Shown: positions 1-54,946, numbered from the stretch's first letter. The stretch is DNA of 64,000 nucleotides from Amoebidium appalachense (GCA_963693365.1 CAVNZM010000001.1:7750001-7814000); one strand, 5' to 3'. A program made the numbers and translations. The notes: a model not told the origin generated them from the sequence alone.

Positions 1-477
1 TCTGACCCGAATCGGATGTTCACGTGGACTCGAGCCGGTTCGATTCGAAAGGCAGGTGGTGTTGCGTGGTGTGCGAATGGTATTGTATGAAACAACGGGC
101 TGCTAGGGAGATGCAAATCGCTGCTCTAGGGGATTAGGGAGGTGGGATCCTGGAGTTAATTTTTCTGTGTGTTCGCTTAAAAGTATATTCGGCACTACAG
201 TAGGTTTCCTATTGATTTTAATTGATCAAATTCCGAATTGCAGTGTTCACTTTTGGGGGTTTCAGGTAGGGTGTGTAGTAGAGGGACAAGTAGCTTTCGG
301 TTGTCAGTGATTTTGTTTTTTCTTCTTTGTACTGTCACAGTGTATGTATGTGTTTCTGTTTTTCTTTTTTTCAACACATGGTTCTTTTTTTTTCTTTATT
401 CGATGGTTAGCTTGTGTGTTGTGGTGGTTGCGGTAGAGGAAGACGGACTTTGTGTGTGTGTGTTTGTGCGTGTGCGT

Positions 478-558
478 GGGTGGGTGGGTGGGTGGGTGGG
501 TGGGTGGGTGGGTGGGTGGGTGGGTGGAGTTTTTTTTTTTCTTTCTTTTTTTTTTTTT

Positions 559-611
<53 letters not shown>
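478..611. repeat. (GGGT)n followed by T-run then G-run
   Basis: About twelve GGGT units are followed by a T-rich run and then an uninterrupted run of about 40 G. It is one of many composite tracts here in which a T-run leads directly into a G-run on the same strand. Confidence 0.95.
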
Positions 612-613
<2 letters not shown>

Positions 614-1063
614 TTGCGCACACCATAGGGATCGATCGGCAAACACAAGGGTGCCCTCAACGATAACGTTTGGCTTTCTTGAATTCAGCTGCACGGTTAC
701 AAAAGTTAGTGCCCCTGAAAGCAATTTAAGTTAATCTATCTAATATATCTAAATGAATTGTCTAGGCGAGGCATGCTGTAAGAAATAATTTGTTGCCTTA
801 CCTAGCATAAAATTTCACGGTCACCTGGGTGTGACGCGTAAGCGTGCCTTCTGCCCGTAATTGATTAAGAAACTGAGATTTGTTTAGATTTTGCACTCTG
901 TATGATTTGTTTTGTTTCGATATTTGCCACCATGTCACGAAAACCATCATGTAGTAGTTGTGGCTAAAACAGTATCAATAAATAAATCAGTGGTACAAGA
1001 TCCACAATGTGTGTGTGGCAAATTAGTATGATTTCGCTTCTTCTTCTTTCTTCTTTCTTCTTC

Positions 1064-1173
1064 TCCTTTTTTTTTTTTTTTTTTTTTTGGGGGGGGGGGG
1101 GGGGGGATATTTGAGCACCCAAATTCGAGCAGGTGCATAATCGCACCCGCGCACACACGCGCGCGCGCGCTCA

Positions 1174-1244
<71 letters not shown>

Positions 1245-1440
1245 CTACTACACACAGACAGACATGCACACGTACGAACGTGGCAAACACACGCACACTG
1301 TCAGAGAAGCGACACGAGTGTGCACACAACCACACGTACATATACACTGCGCACACGTTTATCATCCTATCATCACACACATACACACTAAAAAACACGC
1401 GCACACATGTACAAGCGCGCACATGGACACATGCACGCAC

Positions 1441-1472
<32 letters not shown>

Positions 1473-1477
1473 GCACA

Positions 1478-1519
<42 letters not shown>
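1064..1519. repeat. T-run/G-run plus two (AC)n microsatellites
   Basis: A T-run (about 1069-1088) passes straight into a G-run (about 1089-1106). An (AC)n block follows at about 1181-1239, then CA-rich degenerate sequence and a second (AC)n block at about 1456-1519. No coding potential is seen; the His/Thr-rich open frames here are repeat artefacts. Confidence 0.95.
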
Positions 1520-1766
1520 TATTGAATAGATGAGCACATTCGCACATACATGTACATGATGTTCATAGATTTAAACCATATTCCTAATTCTTTTTATTGT
1601 TTTATAAAAACATATTCGGAGTTCTTGATGAAAATGATTCAATTCCCTCCGCCCGTGGCACACCTGGCATCCTGCCTGGGCCGGTACAGCACTCTCTCTT
1701 GTGTGATAGCGCAATCAACGTACTTGCGCAAGCATTGGGTCATTTTAGCGCAAAATTTACACTGCA

Positions 1767-1811
1767 CCAATCGTAGTCATCTTCATCTACCTTTCAATCG
1801 CTGATTGGCTG
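1767..1811. promoter_or_regulatory. CCAAT-type boxes upstream of RPS14
   Basis: CCAAT is read on the plus strand at 1767-1771 and ATTGG (CCAAT on the minus strand) at 1804-1808. They lie about 800 bp upstream of the RPS14 start codon. If the first intron lies in the 5' leader, as the acceptor-like CAG ending at 2601 suggests, they could be core-promoter elements. The motif is short, so this is only suggestive. Confidence 0.35.
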
Positions 1812-2615
1812 AATCTTGCACACGCGCCTCACACAGAGCGCGGCACACAGCCGCCTGTGTGCGCCGGCAAAACGGAGACCGGAACACACAGTCCGACCTT
1901 TCTCCTCTACCGAAACCTCTGGTGAAGGTGAGGAACGAAAACCAAGAATCCTGTTTCCATCCGATGAATCCGTATAGTATCCGACGTAGTTCGTAGAGTA
2001 GAGTCGACGGGGACAGCGTATTATAGGCGGAGAACGTTGTGGAGGGATTATAGGGGTCAGTAGAGTACCGGATAGGATGGGATACGGCGGAAGAGGGTCC
2101 ATCTGATGTACACATCGGGAGATCGCCGTAATTTGATGCGACGTGTACGAGGTTGGAAGGGAGTGTTCCGAAACGAAAGGAATGTAACAGCAAAAGGAGA
2201 GTTTTTAGAGCAATATTCTTGCGGGTTAGCGCACCGGTAAACGTTCACTTGGGGAAGCATGTGCAGGTCGAAATCGAACGTCCAAACGCGCACCAAATAT
2301 AATCATATTTGTTCCAGGCACACACTTATATGGGCCTTAATACGCTTGTACACACCGTACAATGCCACGTATATGCTCATGTAACATGAGGCTCTCCGAC
2401 TTTCTACGTACGGTGTGTCGTCGCTTCTGTACTGCAGGTTATTCCGGCGGCAACAGTCGAACCAGGCTAAGGATTTGCACGGCATATGTTATATTTTTTA
2501 CCGTGGGAGAAAATAGGCGTATGGGTGGGCAGGTATAGAGGGGGAGGGCAGTCATCATGCAACGATCGGTACCACGTTTCGCTAAATGGCATCACCCTGC
2601 AGGAAAGCCGGCAAG

Positions 2616-5550
<2,935 letters not shown>

Positions 5551-6000
5551 TCACGGAGTTGTGGAGTACATGTGTGGTTTGTTTTATGAGCAGCTTTGCC
5601 GTGGGGCCCGGGGTGGTGGGGGAGGATAATGCTCGCTAGCTGGGATCAAATTCTGCATTCCGAGTCTGTTTGGTGTTGCACGTGTGTGATGATGTGTGTG
5701 CCGAGTGCACACAACGTCCATGCATGCAGCCAACATCATCGAGCTCAGGCCAGTCCATGCATGTGTCCCTATCGCATCATGAACTCTACATATTAGATCT
5801 CCTGTACGTGTGCGCCCCTTAGCCCATTGGTCTGCAATATCGGAGCACACAGAAGTTGAACGCAGGATATTTTGGGCTCCAAACAGCCAACACAATTTAC
5901 CTGAGCCGGGTGGGAAATATACCAGCCGCGAGTGCCACACGGTGCAGACTCTTGAGAGCCCAAGCCTTCCAACTTCATGTAAGGTGCACTACATCTTGCG

Positions 6001-6030
6001 ATTGGTGGGTTGTTGTTTTTGGCGGGAAAA
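6001..6030 (+). promoter_or_regulatory. CCAAT box plus E2F-like site upstream of DNPH1
   Basis: ATTGG (inverted CCAAT, NF-Y type) at 6001-6005 is followed about 10 bp later by TTTTTGGCGGGAAAA (about 6016-6030), which fits the E2F/DP consensus TTTSSCGC with its A-rich flank. The pair sits about 230 bp before the DNPH1 start codon. In animals and plants E2F sites mark genes induced at S phase, which would suit a nucleotide-metabolism enzyme; regulation here is inferred. Confidence 0.5.
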
Positions 6031-6256
6031 ACTGGGCGTTGACGGAAATCACTGCACGAAAATCCGTGTCACCCGGGTGCATAACACCAGCTTAGGTTTA
6101 TGCACCTCCACTTGTCAACTTGTACACAAAAGTGGGATGCAGATGACATAAGGCCACATACATACACACGCTTTCTTGAAAGCGAGGCGAATATAACAAC
6201 TACAGATGCGCAGGTGATGGGCGCACATACTCTCGTACAACAATTGCAAGACCAAC

Positions 6257-15578
<9,322 letters not shown>

Positions 15579-15967
15579 TTTTAAGATTGAAAGCTTATGT
15601 AAGTTTAAAAGTGGGATGCGGATTGGGCGGCAAATGAAGCTGCCTGTTAGTGGGTTAACTTTATAACACTGGGTTGTGTTTGGTTAGTGGATTTAGCTGC
15701 CTATCCATCTAATGTATCCACTCTGATAGAAGCATTGCTCGTGCACGTGCTTGCTACAGTGGCTGCTGCTGCACAAGGGTTTTTGAAACGGTTTTTTATT
15801 ATTTATGTTTTCGTGGATGAGAAGGCTACCCATTGGATGAACATACATTCAATCAACCTCCTTCAATTTATGACAGAATATAACTTCAGCCAGCATCCGT
15901 GATGCAGGCAAGCTATAATTAGTAATCAGGGCTTGACTCACGGTTGACACACTGAGTGCCTCCCCCC

Positions 15968-16004
<37 letters not shown>

Positions 16005-16573
16005 GGCCCCCTCCCCCCCCGGCTCCCTTCATCCCCTCCCCCGCCCCCTCCCCTCCCCTCCCCACCTTCTCTATTGGTGCCAACAGTTTGCCAAGGGCCA
16101 CAGGGTGGTCGGCATAACGTATAACGACGGAAACGACAGCCCGCAACCTCGGTTAATAAGTTTCGTTTGCACATGGGCGACCCAAAGTATCAGCTGCATC
16201 ATTAGTACACATGTCACACGTCACGTGTGACTGAATCCGGGCATTACATACATTTTCCCCGGGTACCGGTTGCTCTCTTCCCCACTGCAACCTTACGGAG
16301 CTTCTCGTACTCCCATGTAAACATCATGTGTGTGTGTACGTGTGCGTCCCCTCGTTTTTATACTCAGCCTGAGGGAATGACAAGCACATGCATAGCCGGC
16401 CCACACTCGTGTTTACAGTACTGTACAGCAGCAAGGTGTCATGCAATGCTCGTTCGCCTGCACGTATATGTGGGTATCCCCCTCGCCCCTTCCCCCCCCC
16501 CCTTCCCCCCCCCCCCCCCCCTCCCCCTTCTCTCCCATTACCCTTTTTCCATCCCCAATCCCAGACACCCCCG

Positions 16574-16615
<42 letters not shown>

Positions 16616-16816
16616 AAACACCCCTGTATATGTGGCCCTTAAGATTTCCCATTTGCATTCAATAATCATTCCATTCAAGACTTGAACCTGCCCCCCCCCC
16701 CCCCCCCCCCCCCCGCCCCTCAAAAAAAAAAATTAAAAAAATTAAAAACTAGGTACAAAGCAACAATGCCATATATTAGGACTGACTCGTTTGCTGCAAT
16801 GATCACGGAAAAGGAA

Positions 16817-16855
<39 letters not shown>

Positions 16856-19800
16856 AAGAGCGAGAGAGAGAGGGAAAGTGGCGAGGGAGGAAGAGAGAAT
16901 GAGAGGGAGAGAGAGAGAGATGGAGAGAGAGGGCAGGGGGAAGGGGAAGGAGGGAAGGAAAGAACCAGGGAGGGAGGGAGGGATTGAAGGAGGGAGAGCA
17001 GGGAGGGAGGGAGGGAGGAACTTCGGGAGGGGATTAAGCGGTGAGGGGGGAGGGGAGAGGGGGGGTTGGGGATGGGGGGGGGGGGGGAGGGGATGGCTAG
17101 CACAGGGTAAGAATGTCTATAGCTATAGCTAATAAGACAAACTCGTGATAAATGTGGGACATGGAATCTTGGATCGCTGAGTGGGTTGGCGGGTAGTTGT
17201 GGTGATGATGGTGTGTGTATGCGTTCGTCTGTGTGTTTTTGAGTGTTTACACGGACGGCAGGATGTGGGGGCGGGGGGTGGAGGGGGGGGGGGGGGGGAA
17301 GGAGGGGGGGGGGGGGGGGAGAGGGGGGGGGGGAGGGAGGGGGGGGGGGGGGGGGTTGTGCCCGGATTATCTGCAATTCCACACCGGTTTAGTGTGCCCA
17401 GCAGATGCTGGTGGTGGTGAATCATTTCTTCTATTTTTTTATATGGTTTTCCGTCCCGATGGGGAGAGATGGCAGGACTCGAAAGAGAAGGTGGTGGTTG
17501 GGGGATGGGGTGATTGGGAGGGTGGGGGGCGGAGGAGGGGGGAGGGGGGTGGGCTCCAATTTTCGGTATGTACGCTATGTAGCCTAGTACCAAGTCCTAC
17601 GGAAGAATCTATTTCAAATAGATTTATTTGGAACCAACCTTCAGGGCTTTGTGTCTTTCGGTCCTGCAGGAGCAAAAAATAGCGAATGAATCATTCGGAA
17701 CCAGCAAACAAAAAGAAAAGGGGGGGGGGGGGGGGGGGGGGGGGAGTAGGGAGGGGGGAGGGGGGGGGGGGGGGGGAGTGAAGAAGAGAATAAGACAACG
17801 GCGTTCCAATATGCAAGATTAAGGAGAAATAGGACAAAAAATCAAAATGGAATGGCAAAGAAATGAAACTTTAGTCGAATCTGCAGAATTCTGTTGAATA
17901 GAACCCCCCCCCCCCCCCCCCCCCCCGTGCTGGGTGGCCAATCTGTATAATCCTGTATAACCTGCCTTTAGTAAGGGGTAAATAGAGCAGCTTTTTCCTT
18001 CAACATGTTTTGTGTGTGTGTGGTGGTTGGGGGGGGAGGGGGAGGGGGGGGGGGAGGGGAAGGGGGAGGGGGGGGGGGGGGGGGGGGGGAGGGGAGGGGA
18101 GGGAGGGGGGAGAGGGCGGGAGAGGGAGGGAGAGAGAGAGAGACTCCGAGGGGGAGAGAGAGAGACTCCGAGAGAGACGTGATAGAGAGGGGGGAGGGGG
18201 AGGGGGGGGGGAGAGAGAGGGAGAGAGAGAAAGAGAGAGAGAGAAATTGTGTGTGTGTGTTTGTATGTGTGTGTGTGTGTGTTGGTGTTGGCGTGAGGGT
18301 GTATAAAGTAGTGTGTAGCTGCTTATGTGTTTGCTCATCATGATCGATGCATCTCTCGTGCTAGCCCACGGGGCTTGATGATATGTGCAGCAATGTCTGA
18401 GTGCATAATGTGCACGAACACCCACCAAGCACATTGCAATAAAGTACCACAAAAAAAGAAAACTAGCCACCACATACTTCGTATCAACACTGCGCTTGTT
18501 TATGTGCCAACCAACCAGCAGCGGCAGAAATGTTTATCAACACACAAACGTGTGTTTGCTCAACCACTGCAAGATGCATAGGTGGGCATGCAGACTCATG
18601 GCACCCCATACAGCAAGCTGCAGACGGTGTGAGTGAGTTTTGGCGGTTACACAACCAGCGGTGTGAGTGTTTATTCTTTTTTCGCTATATTTTTATTTGA
18701 GCGTTTTTAATGGTGCAATTTTTTGATTTTGAGTTTTGGTGGCTACACAACCAGGGGTGCGAGTGTTTTCGTTTTTTTGCTAAATTTTTACATGTGCGTT
18801 TTTATTGATGCAATTTTGAGTTTTGGTGGCTACACAAGCAGGGGTGTGAGTGTTTTCGTTTTCGCTAGATTTTTATTCGGGTGTTTTTATTGGTGCGATT
18901 TTGAGCTTTGGTGGCTAAACAAACAGGGGTTTTCGTTTTTCGCTAAATTTTTATTTGGGCATTTTTATTGGTGCGATTTTGAGCTTTGGTGGCTACACAA
19001 CCAGGGGTGTGAGTGTTTTCGTTTTCGCTAATATTGATCTGCGGGGGCTTTATTGGTGCAATTTTCTTCGCTGGAGTTAGTTGCTGCATGGGGTTGGTTA
19101 TAGTCGGAGGGGGGGGGGGGGGGGGGGGGGGGGTTCCTGGGAAACGGAGGGGGGTTCGGATCTAGGGAGAGCATAGGAAAAACTTCGACTGAGATAGGGC
19201 GAGAGTGTGAGAGACCCCAGAGACTGAGGCTATGCTAATGGTGGGACGGGGGGAGGGACTCGGGAGAGAAAAAGAGAGAGAGAGAAACTGAGGGAGTGTG
19301 TGTATGTGTGTGTGTGTGTGTAACCAAATATTTACAGGCGCACGTGACACACACAAGCGCACACACATGCGGGCACACACACACACACACACACCTGTAC
19401 ACACGCAGGGCTACAGTACACACTAATCCTCTTTGTCCACATTGTTGGTGTTCTCTCCAACACTATTAATTCGACATCTGCAAAAAATTGCACATGCGCG
19501 GCCCCGCATGGCTCTTTTTATTCACGGGACAACAAACCAGATAAAACAAACAGATTAGTGGCCAACCTGGGCCCCACGTGATCAAATTACGTCGACCCGT
19601 GCATGGCCAAATATAAGCACTGGGCACACAACCAAAAAATCCACAGTCATGGTCGTCGAAATATTCAAGCTCAACTTGAATGCTGTCAGCCTTCTTAACT
19701 ACTCTGAAAATTTCAAACTACGATTGCAGCCAGTGATAAATGTTACTAAGAATATTATGTCATGACGCAACCAGTTTCTCCATTAGAAAATCCGTCAGTC

Positions 19801-19927
19801 TTCTCAACTAAACTGAAAGACTACGATTGTGCTGCCTCAAGTAGTTATTATTATTGTTGTTGTTATTATTATTTTTTTATTTTTTTTTAAAAAAAAAGAA
19901 TATTATGGCATGACGGGGCACCTTCTA
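15579..19927. other. gene-poor repeat region
   Basis: No gene could be supported. It contains a C-run near 15961-16002, a G-run at 16576-16610, a C-run at 16691-16714, a G-run at 16820-16854 and purine (AG/GGGA) tracts at 16855-17090. Further G-runs lie at 17280-17355 and 17719-17776, G/AG tracts at 18030-18245, a minisatellite at 18630-19060 and a G-run at 19109-19132. Unique AT-rich sequence follows to 19,927. The open frames here are homopolymer artefacts. Confidence 0.75.
18630..19060. repeat. minisatellite, about five units of 78-96 bp
   Basis: Units start with GAGTTTTGGTGGCTACACAA or close variants at about 18635, 18731, 18818, 18903 and 18981, continuing with CCAGGGGTGTGAGTG, TTTTCGCTAAATTTTTAT and TTTATTGGTGC. 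Unit lengths shrink from about 96 to 78 bp and one unit has lost GTGTGAGTG. Partial open frames across it have no recognisable protein. Confidence 0.9.
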
Positions 19928-30738
<10,811 letters not shown>

Positions 30739-32751
30739 GGTTGCCAAAGTGCCCGCCGTGTCGACCCCCCGGGCCGGCCGTACTACTATTAAACGGTAAG
30801 GCTTCAAGTAGGCTAAGCGTTGTGGGTGACCCCGGCAATGATAATTAGTAAACTAGGCTACACGGCATTAGGATGTATGTATGATACACAAACTGCTCAG
30901 TGTTACTCAAAACCGGCACGGCCGGCGAGGCAGTTCGAACTTAGCTGCAGTCAAGCAAACATCACTGGCACGACTGCACCTCAGTAGCTACAATAGCCTA
31001 TTCCCCGTGACCGTCGACTCAGTCAGATTGCACGCCGTCCAAGTGTAGGCCTGCACTGTAATACGCCTCAGCCGGACGGTTTTGTCGATCGTCGATGCGC
31101 CGGAGGGTCATGGGATCACACTGCCGCAGTCAGCAGTGCCGGCACGGTGTGTGTGACGTCCGAACGACGCAAATGCGTGCGCCTCAGTACTAGTAGTACC
31201 CACGCCCACACTAATTTATGTATAGTATTACATAGCCTGAAGGGCATGGCCAAAATTTCAAATTGTCCTTCCCGGACGTTGCCAGGCATGCAGTGGGAAT
31301 AGCAGTGGAAATATCTGATTGGTACTGGTGGCACTTGTTAGAAATCCCAAGGGAGAAACACAAAAATGCAAGTTGGCATAGTTATGGTCGACCTCGGCCA
31401 GGTGTGAAATTCGTTAAACTTTTTGGCGGACGTGCAATTTTGGCAACTTTTCCTCTAGAGGCCTGGATAGCTCTAATAGAGGGGTTTTTTTCGTAGTTTT
31501 GACTGTACGCGCTGAATAAAAAATTGGTGGACCTAACCTGAAAAAGTTAGCAAAAAGTCACGGACATTTTTCGGAGTTTCAGAGACAATATCGATTAATT
31601 CTTTGGCCACAAGCCCCCCATTTCACAGCCTGGCCAAGACCCTTGAGGCTCGAGTTGATAGTCATACACGGTATACGTAGTAAGAATACTAATAGAAATA
31701 GAAATATTATAATTATTAATAAAAAGTAATGTTTTACTTTTACCAGTAAAATTGCGCTATTGCAAAATCGTGTTCACACAAAACAGTCCGCCATGTCCTC
31801 CTGCTACTGTCCGACAAAGTTTTACGGGCCACGACCGACACATACCTAAGATTAAAATTATTGATCCCCCAGAACTTCCCTTTGTGGGTTGGTCGTATGT
31901 GTGGAAACCACGTGGAACACTCTCGGAAACTTGAAAACCCATTTCCGTTTATTATATGTGTGTAACTAGTAACTATGGAAACTGGAGCCTAGTTATGCCA
32001 GATGTGGACGAAGATTTATCGATTAATTTTACTTTATGTAGGACGACGACGTCCTATGTCTGTAACGGAATTTTCTTGGCCTAATAAATCCCAAAACCGG
32101 AAAATCAGAAAAAAATCTCTGTTCACATACATAGATTTGCCCAGCACATCAGTTTCAGGGGATCCTTGACGAATTTATTTAGTTCATAAAACGAGTACCT
32201 GGGATAAAATACAACTTACTACTCGCATCTCTCACCGAGCTGCCTTTAGGCCTGGGAAAGGTGCAGTTTCTCATCGACACCCTGTATGTGATCAAAGACC
32301 AAGCTGAGATAAGATATAGATAGTGCACTGTCTAGTCGTGTGCGCGTGTGGCTTACTGTGTTTTCCAGCACGGCCACACTAGACGAGGGGCGCCGCAGGC
32401 GCGCCCCGAGCTACATATTTACAGGATAAGTATACAACCATGAATCTCAATGATTATCTCATCATGAACATTTTTCACACTGGCTGACAGCTAACAACTG
32501 ACGAGGCACGTGGAAATAACCGTTGTGAGAGGTACACCGTCTCGAGCTCGATTCGCAGCCGCCAGCCAGATTCCGAAGAAATTGACAAACTGAACTTGAG
32601 ATAGAATGTGAGTGATGGAGGGAGAGACTCGATTCGACAAAGAGTTCGGAAGGGCTTGGAGGTGCATTAACTGGCTCACGGGGAGAGAACAAGGGAGAGT
32701 TCAGAGAAAGTGCAATAGAGAGATAGGATAGAGAGGGAGGAGAGTGAGACT

Positions 32752-32752
<1 letters not shown>

Positions 32753-32791
<39 letters not shown>

Positions 32792-32821
32792 GGAGAGAGA
32801 GAGAGACTGAGAGACTGAGAA

Positions 32822-32895
<74 letters not shown>

Positions 32896-33002
32896 GAGAG
32901 AAAGAGAGAGAGAGAGAGTGTGTGTGTGTGTGGAGAGAGAGTGAGGGGGGGGGGGGGGGGGGGGATCGAGGGAGGGAGGGAGAGTCACTTGAAGACCGAG
33001 AT

Positions 33003-33048
<46 letters not shown>

Positions 33049-33050
33049 GT
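32753..33050. repeat. G-run/(AG)n/(GT)n-G-run block
   Basis: About 38 G at 32753-32790, (AG)n with minor interruptions at 32793-32918, (GT)n, a second G-run at 32945-32964, then (GT)n into about 31 G at 33003-33047. Ser/Leu-rich open frames here are artefacts. Confidence 0.95.
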
Positions 33051-33708
33051 GGGGAGAGGGGGAAGAGAGAGAGAGAGAGAAGCTTAAACCTGGTTATACA
33101 CGATTTTAGGTATCATAGTAACAACCCATAAATGCCAAATGAATAAATGGATTTTTTACCTGGGCCCCACTCTCTCACTCTCTGACAATATTTACCTTGG
33201 GTGAAGAAAACAGAACGAATGAGGAAGCAAGACAACGGAAAATAGAAGGACAAGTAAGACAGAGCCTATGATAGTGTTAAAAATCTATCAATAGTTTATT
33301 TCACAGTTTCATGTTGTGGGGGAAAGGGGTCGGGGGGGGGGGGGGGGGGGGAGGGGGGGAGGGGGGGAGGGAGGAATGTGGGTGTTGGAACACTGGAATT
33401 CCACTGCATGAGTCAGAAACTGAAGTCTTTCAGTCGAGCTGGTATGAGGGGGTCTAGGGCTGTTATCCTCATCTCGACCATTATTTCTCAACTTACACTT
33501 TAACTTTTCTTTCTTTCTTTCTATCTTTCTTTCCTTCTTTCTTTGATTCTTTCTTTGTTCTTTGTATGTGACGGAGGGGGGAAGGGGGCGGGAGAAAGGG
33601 GGGGTTGTGTCGTCGTCAGGGGGTTGCGTCATCGTCAATGTGTGTTGAGTCACACAGGTGAGTGGGCCACCACACGTGCAAGGTGAGGAAGTGCATACGT
33701 GCGCGCAC

Positions 33709-33747
<39 letters not shown>

Positions 33748-34117
33748 GGTGCGTGCACTTGCCTGTGCATGTGTGCGCGTGTGTGTAGTTGGCGACACTG
33801 TTGCCTGTTGTGCATATGACACAATATGCTGCGATGCGTCTTTGTCTTTGCGTCTTGTTGTGTTTCAAGCTAATTGTATTAAGTGGAGTTGTACGCTGGA
33901 GGTGGGGACCGGGGGGAGGGGGGGGGGGGGGAGGGGGGTTTAAAGGAGAGTGAGAAGGGGAAGGGGGGGAGGGGGTTAGGGGAGGTTGATTTTGGTAAAC
34001 GGCAGAACAGAACAAACATACACACCAATGCACAACGTGGTGCAAGACTTGGGCGCCCAAAAAGGAACCGCAATGAGTATAATTGTTACAGAAGGTACGA
34101 GGCCCACCCTGTCTGTG

Positions 34118-34224
<107 letters not shown>

Positions 34225-34671
34225 ACGCGCACGCATGCGAACGTGTTTGTGTATTTCTGGGAGAAGACCCAAACCTGCCCAGTAAGTCATTCTTCCACCT
34301 CCTTCCACGTCTCAACTATATCCCCGCCTCGTTCGTCCTATGGCATATAAGACCTGTATACCCAGTAGACTTAAACGGAGGTGCTCTGCACTTACTGAGC
34401 CGTCGAACTTCGTGTACAATTACACTGGTGTGTGTTTCGTTAGCTAATCTTCGTGCAATAGAACACAATTTTCGTTCAGAAATCTTTTCAGCCTTGGTAG
34501 CTCTAGTAAGTCACTAGTACAACCAGAGAACGAAAATGGAAACATGAACTTTCGATGAGTCTACACACTATTTATTGCTATGGACTACAGTGAAATCAGA
34601 TCTACATATATTAGAGTGGTCAGTCACGGATTCAACGGCATACAACCGCATGCATGATTTTTACGCATAAG

Positions 34672-34757
34672 TTTGGCGCCATGTACCAGAGTAGCCAATG
34701 AAAAGCTAGCAGTAAAATTATACACCAATCAAACAAGAGTCATTTCTGGCGGGAATA
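34672..34757 (+). promoter_or_regulatory. two CCAAT boxes flanked by two E2F-like sites upstream of MCPH1
   Basis: Within 85 bp are TTTGGCGC (34672-34679), CCAAT (about 34695), CCAAT (about 34723) and TTCTGGCGGGAA (about 34745-34756). They lie 340-420 bp before the MCPH1 start codon. The arrangement resembles the NF-Y plus E2F promoters of S-phase genes and repeats the pair found upstream of DNPH1. The motifs are seen; the regulation is inferred. Confidence 0.5.
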
Positions 34758-35093
34758 TTTGGATTCTACAACGGCCGGATCATCAGCCCCAGGTACATAG
34801 CAGTTTAAAATTTCATGCCCGCATCATGCGCTTTCCAACGTTTACAAACCGCCTCAGTTAGGCTTTTTCACTGAAGAAACCGAAGCTTGTGTTTTTGTTC
34901 TTTCAAAGGGTTTCGGTGCTAGCGAGGGTTTATTTAGTGAGGGAAGCGAACTGGGGGTAGGCACGCAAAGCTTGGTGGTAGTGTCGCACATGCATGCGTG
35001 TCTTCTTTCGGCTGGCGCAAAACCAGCGAGTGAATATAGAAAAGAAAGAGATTCATGATTTTTTAAGAAGAAGAAAAGCATATTTTTTCGACA

Positions 35094-53138
<18,045 letters not shown>

Positions 53139-54155
53139 TTGGACCATTACTTAGGAATATGACGAAAAAGTACTTGTGTGTATCATACCTAGGTGCATGC
53201 CTTAGTGCTTCACCGTGCGTGTGGGTGGGTGCACCCGGTGGAGGGGGGGGGAAGGGGGAAGGGGGGGAGATGGGCGAGTGGGTGGTTTCGTGTGTGTGTG
53301 TGTGGGGGGGCGGGGGGTTGACAAGGGTGCACATACACGGTGGCACACACACCCCCTTCCGTGAATCACAACCACCGCAGCACGCATCCTATAGCTTTCG
53401 GTAGTGGTGTGCTAAATAGGTTAATCATGTGCACATCTATTTATAGCATGGCGGTATGCGGAAATATGCTTACGGGCCTGCTGTAGTCCTGGCGGATATT
53501 TAGGTTTATCCAAGGCATGGATATGTTTGTAAATCTAGACAGTGATGGGTTATCTACGTCTATGTACCAGTAGTAACAGAGCTCAGATTCCACAGTGTTC
53601 ATGTATAGCTTGCACTGTCATACAAGGTGTTTTTTTTTTGTTTTGTTTTTTTCCCCGATTATTTCCTTCACCATTACCTTAGCACATGGTGCGGATATCC
53701 TTGTGCTCCTATATTTAGATGCGTGCCGGTGGGGTCAAGGCATCCGCGGCCATTTACAAATCCGTGGTTGATTGTACATTTCGATGAACGTAAATAGACT
53801 AATAGTATTGATTCATTAGCATGCACCAATAGATTATCATATGTGATATTCTTACCTCACTGCAATGTTTACAAAAGGGAATAAAAGCGAGTTCTCAGTT
53901 CTGAACCAACCAACCCCCCCCCCCCCCCCCCCCCCCCTCCCCCCTCCTCCTCCTCCTCCAAATATCTTTTTTAAAAAAAATTGACACATTTACTCATGTT
54001 ATTTGTTAGCCTACCACTGTGTGCACATGAACAATGTATATTATAGGTAAAATACCGGACCAAGCCGGTGCCAGTCTGTGTGCACGGGTTCAACTAAAAT
54101 CCAGGTACGGGCATCAATCTAGCAAATTGAGTTAAATCATCTGCATCATATTGAT

Positions 54156-54188
<33 letters not shown>

Positions 54189-54262
54189 ACTCCTCTGTGC
54201 GCATGCACGCACAACTTCATCCACTAAATTCAGAAGCTAGCAGAATTTTTTGTCGTTTCTAG

Positions 54263-54330
54263 ATCTGCCGTGATTTCGGAACGAAAAGTATTATATATCT
54301 GCCGTGATTTCGGAACGAAAAGTATTATAT
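54263..54330. repeat. exact 34-bp tandem duplication
   Basis: ATCTGCCGTGATTTCGGAAC plus 14 bases occurs at 54263-54296 and identically at 54297-54330, in intergenic sequence. Confidence 0.9.
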
Positions 54331-54725
54331 ATGCATTGGGTAACCCCGGGAGATTTTTTTTTTGTTTGTTTGTTTGTTTCTTAGAGATTCGAAAACGAAA
54401 TCATCGTATACCGCGTGTATGTGTTTGGCGCCTCATGAGTAGCGACAGCATGTGTGGGGTCCATTTCATGTTTACCGATTCAATTTGGCCGGAGGGAGCG
54501 GCTATCATATGTATGATCTCGAGTTTGGATCTTGATGCGAGCTCACAGTATGATATGCAATATTAATATTCCTAATTTTTATAATTATTGTTTTCAAATA
54601 TGTATACCAGGCCTTACTATAGTAATTTGTGCATGTCTTTTTTTACGCGTGTACATGCACACGTGATCATGACACTGTGTATATTATGTGTGGAATTTAG
54701 TTATGCGGCCGTAGTCCCCGGGTGT

Positions 54726-54761
<36 letters not shown>

Positions 54762-54898
54762 TTGGGGTCACGATGTGTGTGCGTGTGCATGCGTGCGTGC
54801 TTGTGTGTACATGTATGTTGTGTGTGTGTGTGTGTCGTAGCGTGTGCGTGTGCGTGCGTGTGCGGTGTGTGTGTACATGTGTGTGTCTGTGTGTCTGT

Positions 54899-54946
<48 letters not shown>

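Larger units (their letters stand above)
1..2585. other. left-edge non-coding region
   Basis: No gene could be supported. The first 90 bases are open in one frame and end in TGA, so they could be the tail of an upstream gene, but the peptide is not recognisable. The rest holds simple repeats (listed separately) and, from about 1,550 to 2,580, unique sequence that should contain the RPS14 promoter and 5' leader. A minus-strand open frame at 1783-2193 resembles nothing known. Confidence 0.5.

Noticed and set aside
478-529. (GGGT)n as an interstitial telomere
   Set aside because: GGGT does not match the usual TTAGGG or TTTAGGG families, and similar short G/T units occur throughout the window as ordinary microsatellites.
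1783-2193. 136-residue minus-strand open frame upstream of RPS14
   Set aside because: No recognisable family, no splice partners, and it lies where the RPS14 leader and promoter are expected.
18630-19060. CRISPR-like array or coding repeat
   Set aside because: Units are contiguous, diverged and lack unique spacers; the context is eukaryotic.
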